This document shows, piece after piece, positions 1 to 7,216 of a stretch of 64,000 bases of DNA. This stretch comes from Cytobacillus massiliigabonensis. Lineage in GTDB: Bacteria > Bacillota > Bacilli > Bacillales > Cytobacillaceae. A program made the position numbers and the translations under genes. The notes below the pieces were generated by a model. The model was not told where the DNA came from. It did no database searches and worked only from the letters and a program-made list of their open reading frames with translations. Every line of letters starts with the position of its first letter. Position 1 is the stretch's first letter. The stretch covers positions 778,526 through 842,525 of the forward strand of contig NZ_LT904904.1 in the NCBI RefSeq assembly GCF_900199725.1, written 5' to 3'.

Positions 1-344
1 CGAGAAGAGTAAAAAAGCGAGACCGCGGTCACGAAAGAGTCTGAATTGTGCCCGAGAAGAGTAAAAAAGCGAGACCGCGGTCACGAAAGAGGCAGAATTG
101 TGCCCGAGAAGAATAAAAAAGCGAGACTCCGGTCACGAAAGAGTCTGAATTGTGCCCGAGAAGAGTAAAAAAGCGAGACCCCGGTCACGAAAGAGTCTGA
201 ATTGTGCCCGAGAAGAGTAAAAAAGCGAGACCACGGTTACGAAAGAGGCAGAATTGTGCCCGAAAAGAGTAAAAAAGCGAGGCCGCGGTCACGAAAGAGT
301 CTGGATTGTGCCCGAAAAGAATAAAAAAGCGAAAATATGGTCAC
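1..344. repeat. 52-bp tandem repeat array, six full copies plus one degenerate copy
   Basis: Copies start at 1, 53, 105, 157, 209 and 261; a decayed seventh begins at 313. Each unit has an A-rich half (AGTAAAAAAGCGAG), a 10-bp GC-rich core (GACCGCGGTC in the commonest form) and a TGAATTGTGCC tail. The period is not a multiple of three and every unit carries TAA, so the array is not coding. The core varies between copies (CG, TC, CC, CA centres), but its outer three bases on each side can still pair in all six full copies, using G-T wobble in copies 5 and 6. Read on the minus strand, each hairpin is followed by CGCTTTTTT and so resembles an intrinsic terminator. The array may extend past the left edge. 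Confidence 0.95.
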
Positions 345-415
345 TAGAAGGGAAACTGTTAACTAAAAAGACCTTGCATAAGTAAGGCTTTCCCCTAGAT
401 TGGAAGGGCTCTTCG

Positions 416-444
416 TTGAGAGGACTCTATTTTTTTGGTACAAT
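416..444 (+). promoter_or_regulatory. Sigma-A promoter for smpB
   Basis: TTGAGA at 416-421 and TACAAT at 439-444 are separated by 17 bp, close to the vegetative consensus. The predicted start lies about 60 nt upstream of smpB. The stretch 345-415 between the repeat array and this promoter holds no recognisable gene. Confidence 0.75.
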
Positions 445-516
445 ATAAAAAACTTTATTCTATCTGACAGCCCCCAAAATGAACTGACAGATTAGAAGAA
501 GCAAGGGGGAATGGCA

Positions 517-984
517 ATGCCAAAAGGCGCAGGGAAAATGATCGCGCAAAATAAAAAGGCTTATCATGACTATTCAATAGAAGAGACGTATGAAGCTGGG
601 ATAGTCCTGCAAGGTACGGAAATTAAATCGATTAGACAGGGAAAAGTGAATTTGAAAGACTCCTATGCAAGAATTGATAAAGGAGAAGTGTTCTTAATCG
701 GGATGCACGTCAGTCCATATGAACAGGGCAACCGCTACAACCATGATCCGCTCCGAGAAAGAAAGCTGCTTCTGCATAATAAAGAAATCAGCAAACTCAT
801 TGGAGAAACGAAAGAAATTGGCTACGCACTTGTCCCATTAAAGCTTTACTTGAAAAATGGATACGCAAAAGTTTTAATAGGTCTTGCTAAAGGGAAAAAG
901 AAGTATGATAAGCGTGAGGATTTAAAGAAGAAAGAAGCAAAACGCGAAGTGGAGCGTGCTTTTAGAGAAAGACAGAAAATGTAA
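517..984 (+). CDS. smpB: SsrA-binding protein SmpB
   Basis: SmpB binds tmRNA and brings it to stalled ribosomes for trans-translation. The 155-residue product has the whole family layout: MPKGAGK start, QGTEIKSIR and VNLKDS core motifs, the [11 protein letters not shown] loop, and a basic tail ending AFRERQKM that folds in the ribosomal mRNA channel. An upstream in-frame ATG at 511 sits directly against the AAGGGGG ribosome site. The ATG at 517 has correct spacing and matches the usual MPKG N-terminus, so it is chosen. The tmRNA gene lies 330 bp downstream on the same strand, the standard arrangement in Bacillus. Confidence 0.98.
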   Translation: MPKGAGKMIAQNKKAYHDYSIEETYEAGIVLQGTEIKSIRQGKVNLKDSYARIDKGEVFLIGMHVSPYEQGNRYNHDPLRERKLLLHNKEISKLIGETKEIGYALVPLKLYLKNGYAKVLIGLAKGKKKYDKREDLKKKEAKREVERAFRERQKM

Positions 985-1000
985 TTACAAAAACTTACAA

Positions 1001-1028
1001 TTGAATTTGCAGTTATATATGCTATAAT
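1001..1028 (+). promoter_or_regulatory. Candidate promoter upstream of ssrA
   Basis: TTGAAT at 1001-1006 and TATAAT at 1023-1028 are 16 bp apart, just after smpB. It would give the tmRNA precursor a leader of roughly 280 nt running through the repeat-like element. The 5' end of tmRNA is made by processing, so a distant promoter is possible. Confidence 0.45.
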
Positions 1029-1059
1029 AATAAATGTCACAGCGAGTGACATTAACAAT

Positions 1060-1308
1060 CTTTAGCTCAGCTCTTTGAGCATTCCGGATGTCGTCAGCGT
1101 AAAAAATTCGCTGCACATCATTGAAAAAAAGCGGCAATTAGATCGAGGAAACGATTGAGGAAGTCCCGGAGCGTACGTATTTGTACGAGAGGATGCTGAC
1201 GACCTTCGTTGACGAAGAGATTCACCGCTGATATTTCTTAGCTGTCCAGCTCTAGGCATCATCGGCTCGAGGTCATAAGCCGATAACTAGGCGCGCTTAG
1301 CGCATTTC
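1060..1308. repeat. Intergenic dispersed-repeat-like element between smpB and ssrA
   Basis: This non-coding stretch is richer in GC and in short inverted repeats than its surroundings. It contains GGAAGTCCCGGAGCGTACG, the hairpin GTACGTATTTGTAC, a pair of inverted segments around CTTCGTTGACGAAG, and a right-hand part with CTCGAGGTCATAAGCCG. From memory, the GTCATAAGCCG and GAAGTCCCGGAGCGTAC words resemble repeats scattered between genes in many Bacillus-like chromosomes. That recollection is not tested here. No protein in it looks real. Confidence 0.5.
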
Positions 1309-1314
1309 TATAAT

Positions 1315-1673
1315 GGGGACGCTACGGATTCGACAGGGATAGTTCGAGCTTAGGTTGCGAGTCGAGGGGATCGGCCTCGTTAAAACGTCAAAGCCTATAA
1401 CTGGCAAACAACAAAACAACTTCGCTTTAGCTGCTTAATAGCGCTTAGCGGTTCGCCCCTCCATTGCCCATGTGGTAGGGTAGCGGACTCACTCTAAGTG
1501 GGCTACGCCGGATTCCACCGTCTGAGGAAAAAGGAAGAGAACAACCAGACTAGCTGACCGGACGCCTGTCGATAGGCAGAAGGATCGGCGAAATGCGAAT
1601 ATGTCGACTACACTCGTAGAAGCTTAAGTGCCGATGTTTCTGGACGAGGGTTCGACTCCCTCCGTCTCCACCA
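1315..1673 (+). ncRNA. ssrA: Transfer-messenger RNA (tmRNA)
   Basis: tmRNA rescues stalled ribosomes by acting as alanyl-tRNA and then as a template for a degradation tag. The 5' end GGGGACG pairs with CGTCTCC near the 3' end to form the acceptor stem, followed by A and an encoded CCA at 1671-1673. The T arm has GGTTCGACTCC. The reading frame resumes at GGC 1403 and encodes GKQQNNFALAA followed by TAA TAG. With the charged alanine the tag is AGKQQNNFALAA, whose ALAA ending is the usual protease signal. A terminator overlaps its 3' end. Confidence 0.98.
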
Positions 1674-1700
1674 AATACATATTTGGTGGTTTTTTATTTT
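1668..1700 (+). terminator. ssrA intrinsic terminator
   Basis: CCACCAAAT (1668-1676) pairs with ATTTGGTGG (1681-1689) around an ACAT loop, followed by TTTTTTATTTT. The left arm contains the encoded CCA end of tmRNA. Confidence 0.9.
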
Positions 1701-1788
1701 GTGAGTTTAAAATCACTCATATATTTTTACAATAATTGGATTGGATAAGCGAATAATATGCTTCAAACATAAAATAAAGTTACAGTCT

Positions 1789-1827
1789 CACCCCTTTTGG
1801 ATTTTTTCTTTAAAGGGGTGTTTCTTT
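1789..1827 (+). terminator. Second hairpin downstream of ssrA
   Basis: CACCCCTTT (1789-1797) pairs with AAAGGGGTG (1812-1820), followed by TTTCTTT. It may be a back-up terminator; no other gene is seen to need it. Nothing else is recognised in 1701-1911. Confidence 0.5.
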
Positions 1828-1911
1828 GTAAGGAACCTCCTTAATTTTGGTTGAGTATAAATGAATTTGGAAATAGGAAAAAAAACTGAAATAATATATT
1901 ACCTAAAAATG

Positions 1912-1940
1912 TTGACAATGAATAAGTACATGTGATAAAT
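1912..1940 (+). promoter_or_regulatory. Promoter of the yceI-like gene
   Basis: TTGACA at 1912-1917 and ATAAAT at 1935-1940 are separated by 17 bp, with TGTG just before the -10 giving an extended -10 look. The predicted start falls inside the adjacent MhqR-type site at 1942-1959, which is well placed for repression. Confidence 0.65.
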
Positions 1941-1941
1941 T

Positions 1942-1959
1942 TATCTCGAGTTAAAGATA
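1942..1959. promoter_or_regulatory. MhqR-type operator, site 1
   Basis: TATCTCGAGTTAAAGATA is an imperfect 18-bp palindrome. It closely matches the B. subtilis MhqR operator as I know it (TATCTCGAATTCGAGATA). It begins just after the -10 hexamer. Confidence 0.65.
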
Positions 1960-2002
1960 CTTTAATTCGAATAAAAATGAAGCACTTATTTTTTTGAACA
2001 CA

Positions 2003-2020
2003 TATCTCGAATTCAAGATA
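2003..2020. promoter_or_regulatory. MhqR-type operator, site 2
   Basis: TATCTCGAATTCAAGATA differs by one base from a perfect palindrome and from the known MhqR operator. It lies in the leader of the yceI-like gene, 61 bp centre-to-centre from site 1. Confidence 0.75.
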
Positions 2021-2053
2021 AAAATTATCCTAAACAAATTGGAGGAAGTTAAA

Positions 2054-2581
2054 ATGGCAAAATGGACAGTAGATCAATCACATTCATCAGTAGGATTTGA
2101 AGTAAAACACATGATGGTATCAAAAGTAAAAGGTCAGTTTGATTCTTATACAGCAAATGTAGAAGCAGCTGATTTATCCGATTTAACAACTGCTTCAATC
2201 TCATTCAAGTTTGATGTTGCTAGTATTAACACAAAAAATGAAGATCGAGATAATCACTTGAAATCAGCTGATTTCTTTGATGTAGAGAGTAATCCATCCA
2301 TTGACTTTACTTCTACAAGCATTACAAAAGATGGAGATGACTACAAAGTAACTGGTGACTTAACAATCAAGGGTGTAACTAAACAAGTAACATTCGATGT
2401 TGAATACGGTGGCAAAGGAACAAATCCATGGGGTGTTGAAGTGTATGGTTTCGAAGCAGAAACAAAAATCAACCGCGAGGAATTTGGTCTTACATGGAAC
2501 GCAGCACTTGAAACAGGTGGCGTCTTAGTGGGAAAAGATATCAAAATTAAAGTTGAATTAGAAGTAAATCCAGCAGCATAA
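2054..2581 (+). CDS. YceI family protein
   Basis: The 175-residue product is a YceI family protein, a lipocalin-like beta barrel that binds isoprenoid chains such as those of quinones. It starts MAKWTVDQSHSSVGFEVKHM and has the family features FDVASINT, NEDRDNHLKSADFFDVE and the closing Gly-rich strands. No signal peptide is present, so it is cytoplasmic. An in-frame start at 1994 would place the second operator inside the gene; the ATG at 2054 follows GGAGGAAG at 2041-2048 and is preferred. A promoter and two MhqR-type sites lie upstream. An isoprenoid-quinone link fits the detoxification genes that follow, but its substrate is not shown. Confidence 0.9.
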   Translation: MAKWTVDQSHSSVGFEVKHMMVSKVKGQFDSYTANVEAADLSDLTTASISFKFDVASINTKNEDRDNHLKSADFFDVESNPSIDFTSTSITKDGDDYKVTGDLTIKGVTKQVTFDVEYGGKGTNPWGVEVYGFEAETKINREEFGLTWNAALETGGVLVGKDIKIKVELEVNPAA

Positions 2582-2665
2582 TTAGTATTTTTAAAGCTTG
2601 AGGGATGAAGCTGAAATTTACATGATAAGTTCAGAATCATTTACTTGTTTTAAGGAGTGATATGA

Positions 2666-3100
2666 ATGGGTAGAGCTAGTGATGAATTGAAAGCCGAAAC
2701 TGTCATACTTCGTGCCTCCCAAGCTATTCAAGAAGTCATTCGAAAAGATGTAGCAAATTATGGGTTAAATCCTACGGAATATTCGGTCTTAGAACTGTTG
2801 TATCATATGGGGGACCAACCCATTCAAATGATTGGAAAGAAGGTTCTTATTTCCAGCAGCAGCATCACCTATGTTGTAGACAAACTTGAGCAAAAAAAGT
2901 ATGTAAGACGCCAAGGATGTCCAGAAGATCGACGAGTTATATATGCAGTTTTAACTGGTGAAGGCAAAGCATTAATGGATGAAATCATCCCACAGCATGC
3001 AATCAAAATTGAAGAAGTTTTTAATGATTTAAATGCGGATGAGGTTAATCAAACAATTGAATTATTAAAGCGAGTAGGTTGTAAAGCAATAAACAATTAA
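2666..3100 (+). CDS. mhqR: MarR family repressor, MhqR-like
   Basis: This is a 144-residue winged-helix MarR regulator, the usual length. The recognition region is GKKVLISSSSITYVVDKLEQKKYVRRQGCPEDRRV, with the DRR wing, flanked by dimerisation helices. In B. subtilis, MhqR represses dioxygenase, azoreductase and hydrolase genes and is released by quinones and other thiol-reactive electrophiles. The name is given because three sites like the known MhqR operator surround this gene and because genes of the MhqR regulon follow. A single cysteine in CPED and one near the C-terminus (GCKAINN) could be redox sensors, though this is inference. The start follows AAGGAG. Confidence 0.75.
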   Translation: MGRASDELKAETVILRASQAIQEVIRKDVANYGLNPTEYSVLELLYHMGDQPIQMIGKKVLISSSSITYVVDKLEQKKYVRRQGCPEDRRVIYAVLTGEGKALMDEIIPQHAIKIEEVFNDLNADEVNQTIELLKRVGCKAINN

Positions 3101-3114
3101 TTTTTTTATAGTAA

Positions 3115-3132
3115 AATCTCAAATCCGAGATA
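3115..3132. promoter_or_regulatory. MhqR-type operator, site 3
   Basis: AATCTCAAATCCGAGATA lies between the MarR gene and the FMN reductase gene. It keeps the ATCTC and GAGAT half-sites of the other two sites, so the downstream genes may belong to the same regulon. Confidence 0.6.
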
Positions 3133-3295
3133 ACTTAAATAGAGAGATTATTCATGGGCGCATAAACTTAAAAAGGTCTACATCACGGTTCTGCAATTAT
3201 AAGCAGTAAATAAATTGAACATTAGTAAGCCAAATTCATGCAATTTATAAATTGAAAATGAACAAGGAATACTTGTAAGGAGGTGAACAAATAAA

Positions 3296-3889
3296 ATGGG
3301 ATTTTTAACTAAATTATTTGGAGCAAAACAAGAGGAGGAAGAAACGATGACAAAATTAAACATTGGTATTATTTTAGGGTCTACACGTGAAGGAAGAGTG
3401 AGTCCACAAGTAGGTGCATGGGTAAAAGAAATCGCAGACAAACGCGGTGACGCTAACTATACAGTTATTGATATTGCAGATTACAAACTGCCATTACTTG
3501 GTGAAGCAGGTGCAGACGCTTCAGGTGCAGCAGCATGGTCAGAAATCATTGCAGCTCAAGATGGATTCGTATTTATCGTTCAAGAATACAACCATTCCAT
3601 TACTGGTGCACTTAAAAATGCATTAGACTATCTTCGTGACGAGTGGAATAACAAAGCAGCTGGAATCGTATCTTACGGTTCAGTAGGCGGTGCTCGTGCA
3701 GCAGAACATTTACGTGGCATTTTAGGAGAATTGCTAGTTGCTGACGTTCGTGTGCATCCAGCACTGTCATTATTTACTGATTTTGAAAACGGTACTGACT
3801 TTAAACCAAAGGCAGTCCAAGAGGATTCAGTTAACCAAATGTTAGATCAATTACTTCCTTGGTCAAAAGCATTATTCACAATCCGATAA
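3296..3889 (+). CDS. NAD(P)H-dependent FMN reductase / quinone reductase family, possible two starts
   Basis: This flavodoxin-fold oxidoreductase belongs to the NADPH-dependent FMN reductase family (ChrR, YhdA and azoreductase relatives). The flavin phosphate loop is GSTREGRVSPQVG and the second flavin loop is SYGSVGGARAAEHLRG. Members reduce flavins, quinones, azo dyes or chromate. Two starts each have a strong ribosome site: ATG 3296 (AAGGAGGTGA, 197 residues) and ATG 3347 (AGGAGG, 180 residues). The long form adds MGFLTKLFGAKQEEEET, which looks like a short amphipathic helix followed by an acidic linker. Placement behind an MhqR-type site suggests a role in two-electron quinone reduction. 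Confidence 0.88.
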   Translation: MGFLTKLFGAKQEEEETMTKLNIGIILGSTREGRVSPQVGAWVKEIADKRGDANYTVIDIADYKLPLLGEAGADASGAAAWSEIIAAQDGFVFIVQEYNHSITGALKNALDYLRDEWNNKAAGIVSYGSVGGARAAEHLRGILGELLVADVRVHPALSLFTDFENGTDFKPKAVQEDSVNQMLDQLLPWSKALFTIR

Positions 3890-3915
3890 ACTTTAGTAAA
3901 TCTAACTAAAAATAT

Positions 3916-3954
3916 ACTATATACATGTGTATAATCTATGCACATGTATATAGT
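3916..3954. promoter_or_regulatory. Perfect 14-bp inverted repeat with TATAAT in the loop
   Basis: ACTATATACATGTG (3916-3929) and CACATGTATATAGT (3941-3954) are exact inverted repeats around an 11-nt centre holding TATAAT at 3930-3935. No T-run follows, so it does not look like a terminator. It may be an operator over the promoter of the dioxygenase gene, but no good -35 is seen. Confidence 0.55.
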
Positions 3955-4064
3955 AACAATCATGAAAAGAAGTATGAAGGTTGAGCAGATCATTATCAAA
4001 CAATCTTGATGGATGTGCTCAGTAATTATGCTAAAGATAAATAAGTGCAGATGGAGTGAAAAAA

Positions 4065-5003
4065 ATGAGCAAAAAAACAATGGGGATACACCATATTACA
4101 GCAATTGTCGGACACCCGCAAGAAAATATTGATTTTTACGCTGGAGTATTAGGTTTGCGTTTAGTGAAACAAACAGTCAATTTCGATGATCCAGGAACCT
4201 ACCATCTTTATTTTGGAAATGAAGGAGGAAAGCCTGGTACGATTATTACATTTTTCCCATGGGCAGGAGCTCGCCAAGGGGTGATTGGGGATGGACAAGT
4301 AGGGGTTACTTCTTATGTTATTCCAGAGGGCTCATTGGAATTTTGGAAAAAGAGATTGGATAAATTTAATGTTCATTATACGATCATGGAACGTTTTGGA
4401 GAAGAGTATTTGGCCTTTGATGATCCTCATGGTCTGCACTTGGAAATGGTTGAAAGAGAAGCAGGGGAAAATAACCCTTGGACTTTTGGAGAGATAACAC
4501 CTGATGTCGCGATCAAAGGTTTTGGTGGAGCTACCCTATTATCTGCTCAACCGGACAAAACAGCAGAATTATTAAAAAAAGTAATGGGACTAGAAGAAGT
4601 GGGTCAAGAGGGAGACTTTATTCGTTTTCGTTCAACGGCTGAAATAGGAAATATCATTGACCTAAAATTGACAACGACTGGCCGTGGGCAAATGGGCGTT
4701 GGAACAGTTCATCACATTGCATGGCGGGCAAAAGATGATGAGGATCAATTAGATTGGCAGAAGTATGTAGCGGCTAATGGGTATGGTGTTACTCCTGTAA
4801 GGGATAGAAATTATTTTAATGCGATTTACTTTAGAGAGCATGGAGAAATTCTGTTCGAAATTGCGACGGATCCGCCAGGGTTTTCACACGATGAATCCCA
4901 TGAAACGATGGGTGATAAATTAATGTTGCCTGAGCAGTATGAGCAATATAGAGAACAGCTTGAACGAACATTGATTCCGATTGAAGTGAGAGAGTTAGAT
5001 TAA
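4065..5003 (+). CDS. Ring-cleaving dioxygenase, MhqA/MhqO type
   Basis: This 312-residue protein of the vicinal oxygen chelate (glyoxalase/extradiol dioxygenase) fold has two tandem modules. Candidate metal ligands recur at the expected places: GIHHITAI, HLEMVE, TVHHIAWRAKD and ILFEIATDPPGF. B. subtilis relatives (MhqA, MhqE, MhqO) are annotated as hydroquinone-specific dioxygenases. ATG 4065 has a GGAGTG ribosome site at the right distance; an in-frame GTG at 4056 overlaps that site and is rejected. A paralogue lies at 5670, with a flavin-reductase-like gene between them. Confidence 0.9.
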   Translation: MSKKTMGIHHITAIVGHPQENIDFYAGVLGLRLVKQTVNFDDPGTYHLYFGNEGGKPGTIITFFPWAGARQGVIGDGQVGVTSYVIPEGSLEFWKKRLDKFNVHYTIMERFGEEYLAFDDPHGLHLEMVEREAGENNPWTFGEITPDVAIKGFGGATLLSAQPDKTAELLKKVMGLEEVGQEGDFIRFRSTAEIGNIIDLKLTTTGRGQMGVGTVHHIAWRAKDDEDQLDWQKYVAANGYGVTPVRDRNYFNAIYFREHGEILFEIATDPPGFSHDESHETMGDKLMLPEQYEQYREQLERTLIPIEVRELD

Positions 5004-5016
5004 TTGATGGAAAGGA

Positions 5017-5634
5017 ATGATCACTTTGCTATCGATTGACCCAGAATCCATGTCTGAAAGGGAAAACTATAAATTATTGATAGGAAGTATAATTCCTAGA
5101 CCGATTGCATTTGTTACAACAATGTCGAAGGATGGAGTTTTGAACGGTGCACCATTTAGCTACTTTACTATTGTTTCATCAAATCCTCCAATGATATCGT
5201 TATCCATTCAACGCTCAAACGGAAAAATGAAGGATACCGCCCGAAATATCTTGGAATCAAAAGAATTTGTTATCCACATAGTTGATGAACAAAATGTAGA
5301 AAAAATCAATCAAACAGCGGCCAGCCTCTCATCTGAACAAAGTGAAGTAGAGGCAGTGGATCTAACACCTGTCCAAAGTATGCGGATATCCGTGCCGGGT
5401 GTGAAAGAATCGAAAATTCGAATGGAATGTATAGTAGAGCAATCTTTAGAATTAGGGGGCACAGATACTCCTGGCTGTGATCTGGTAATTGGAAGAGTCG
5501 TACAATTTCATATAGAAGATGGGATTTATGATAAAGGAAGAATTGATCCTAAGGGACTAGCAGCCATAAGCAGATTGGCAGGACAATCTTACGCAAAAAT
5601 TGGAGAGATTTTCGAAATAGAAAGACCGAAATAG
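5017..5634 (+). CDS. Flavin reductase-like, FMN-binding split-barrel protein
   Basis: The 205-residue protein has the flavin reductase-like domain, with GSIIPRPIAFVTT near the N-terminus, NGAPFSYFTIVSSNPPMISLSI in the barrel and PGCDLVIGRVVQFHI near the end. Family members bind FMN and often supply reduced flavin or act as small oxidoreductases. It starts 14 bp after the first dioxygenase and is followed 35 bp later by the second, so the genes are probably co-transcribed. The ATG at 5017 lies almost on its GGAAAGG ribosome site. A TTG at 5026 would have better spacing, so the exact start is uncertain. Confidence 0.85.
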   Translation: MITLLSIDPESMSERENYKLLIGSIIPRPIAFVTTMSKDGVLNGAPFSYFTIVSSNPPMISLSIQRSNGKMKDTARNILESKEFVIHIVDEQNVEKINQTAASLSSEQSEVEAVDLTPVQSMRISVPGVKESKIRMECIVEQSLELGGTDTPGCDLVIGRVVQFHIEDGIYDKGRIDPKGLAAISRLAGQSYAKIGEIFEIERPK

Positions 5635-5669
5635 GATGATTTCAAAATTTGGATGTGGAGCGAAAAAAT

Positions 5670-6614
5670 ATGCTTAATACAGCAGGTATTCATCATATAT
5701 CAGCGATGGTAAACGATGCACAGCGGAATATTGATTTTTATGCAGGGGTACTAGGGTTACGGCTTGTCAAAAAAACAATTAATTTTGACCGCCCAGAAGT
5801 ATATCATCTATACTTTGGAAATGGAACGGGAGAACCAGGTACAATTATTACTTTCTTTCCATGGGCGAAACAGCTAAAAGGAAGAATTGGAACAGGCCAG
5901 GTAGGTGTTACTAGCTATTCCATACCTAAGGGATCTGCATCATTTTGGGAACACCGATTGAAAAAATTTGATGTGGAATACACCACCATGAATCGTTTTG
6001 GTGAAACCTATATAAAATTTAATGACCCAGACGGGCTCCATCTTGAATTAGTTGAGCGCGAGGAAGGACCGATAAATACTTGGAGCTTTGGAGACGTTCA
6101 CAAGGAGAATGCCATAAAAGGGTTTGATGGAGCAGTATTGTATTCTGCACAGCCACATAAGACAGCGGATGTTTTAGAAAATATTCTCGGAGTGGAATGT
6201 ATCGGACAAGAACAGGAATTTCTTAGATTCAAGTCTCATGCACATATTGGAAATATCATTGACATCCATTTAAAACCAGCTGTTCGAGGGTTAATGGGAG
6301 CTGGGACGGTTCACCATATCGCATGGAGAGCAAAAGATGAAGAAGAGCATCAAAGATGGAGAACGCTGCTCCTTGAAAAAGGATATTATCCAACAGAGAT
6401 CCTTGATCGGAACTACTTCAAAGCACTGTATTTTCATGAAGGCGGCGGCATTCTCTTTGAAATCGCAACAGACCCTCCTGGATTTACGGTAGATGAACCA
6501 GCTGACCAGCTTGGAGGGAAACTGATGCTGCCATCCTGGTTGGAACCGAAAAGAGAAGAATTAGAGGAAATGTTACCTGATGTGAAGGTACGTGTACTAG
6601 AGGGGGATAAATAA
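5670..6614 (+). CDS. mhqE: Ring-cleaving dioxygenase, MhqE type
   Basis: This is a second two-module VOC dioxygenase of 314 residues, clearly paralogous to the one at 4065. They share the NIDFYAGVLGLRLVK, TVHHIAWRAKDE and LFEIATDPPGF blocks. ATG 5670 has a GTGGAG ribosome site; the longer TTG-initiated frame from 5649 has none. Its stop overlaps the start of the MhqD-like hydrolase gene by one base (TAATG). This dioxygenase-hydrolase pair matches the mhqED order of B. subtilis, so the symbol is offered on motif and context grounds. Confidence 0.85.
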   Translation: MLNTAGIHHISAMVNDAQRNIDFYAGVLGLRLVKKTINFDRPEVYHLYFGNGTGEPGTIITFFPWAKQLKGRIGTGQVGVTSYSIPKGSASFWEHRLKKFDVEYTTMNRFGETYIKFNDPDGLHLELVEREEGPINTWSFGDVHKENAIKGFDGAVLYSAQPHKTADVLENILGVECIGQEQEFLRFKSHAHIGNIIDIHLKPAVRGLMGAGTVHHIAWRAKDEEEHQRWRTLLLEKGYYPTEILDRNYFKALYFHEGGGILFEIATDPPGFTVDEPADQLGGKLMLPSWLEPKREELEEMLPDVKVRVLEGDK

Positions 6615-7216
6615 TGAAACACATATTTAATAAGGGGCAAAATCCAGCAAAACCAACGTTATTAATGCTGCATGGAACCGGTGGGAACGAACTGGACTTA
6701 TTGCCGCTAGCAGGAAGAATAGATGATGAAGCAAATGTGTTAGCTGTCCGCGGAAATGTATTAGAAAATGGAATGCCTAGATTCTTTCGCAGATTAGCAG
6801 AAGGTGTATTTGATGAAGAGGATTTAATTTTTCGAACGAGGGAATTAAATGATTTCCTTACGGAGGCTGCAGAAAAGTATGAATTTGATCGTAATAACAT
6901 CATCGCTATCGGTTATTCAAATGGAGCAAATATAGCAGCCAGCCTGCTATTTCATTTCCAAAATGCATTAAAAGGTGCGATTCTTCACCATCCTATGGTA
7001 CCAAGAAGAGGAATCGAGCTTCCAGACCTATCTGGGAAGTCCGTCTTTATTGCGGCAGGAACAAACGATCCGATTTGCTCACCGGAGGAGTCAGTGGAAT
7101 TGCAAAATTTACTAGTAAAAGCAAATGCGGATGTAGAACTTCATTGGGAGAATAGAGGTCATCAATTGACCATGAATGAAGTAGAAAAGGCTCAGGAGTG
7201 GTATTTAAAGCTGTAA
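6614..7216 (+). CDS. mhqD: MhqD-like alpha/beta hydrolase (carboxylesterase family)
   Basis: The 200-residue alpha/beta hydrolase belongs to the phospholipase/carboxylesterase group. It has the oxyanion motif LHGTGG at 19-24, nucleophile Ser102 in GYSNGA, Asp152 in GTNDP and His183 in RGHQL, so the catalytic triad is complete. The family acts on esters of small acids; MhqD is the last gene of the mhqED operon in B. subtilis and probably processes ring-cleavage products, though its substrate is not established. The start overlaps the dioxygenase stop, implying translational coupling. No convincing terminator follows. Confidence 0.88.
   Translation: MKHIFNKGQNPAKPTLLMLHGTGGNELDLLPLAGRIDDEANVLAVRGNVLENGMPRFFRRLAEGVFDEEDLIFRTRELNDFLTEAAEKYEFDRNNIIAIGYSNGANIAASLLFHFQNALKGAILHHPMVPRRGIELPDLSGKSVFIAAGTNDPICSPEESVELQNLLVKANADVELHWENRGHQLTMNEVEKAQEWYLKL

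Noticed and set aside
1-344. CRISPR array
   Set aside because: The 52-bp units are contiguous with no unique spacers and no cas genes are near.
1309-1314. TATAAT directly before tmRNA as its promoter
   Set aside because: It ends at the mature 5' base, so transcription from it would start inside the tmRNA; it can only be chance or processing-leader sequence.
1994-2053. N-terminal extension of the YceI protein
   Set aside because: It would run through an operator and lacks a ribosome site; ATG 2054 has a proper one.
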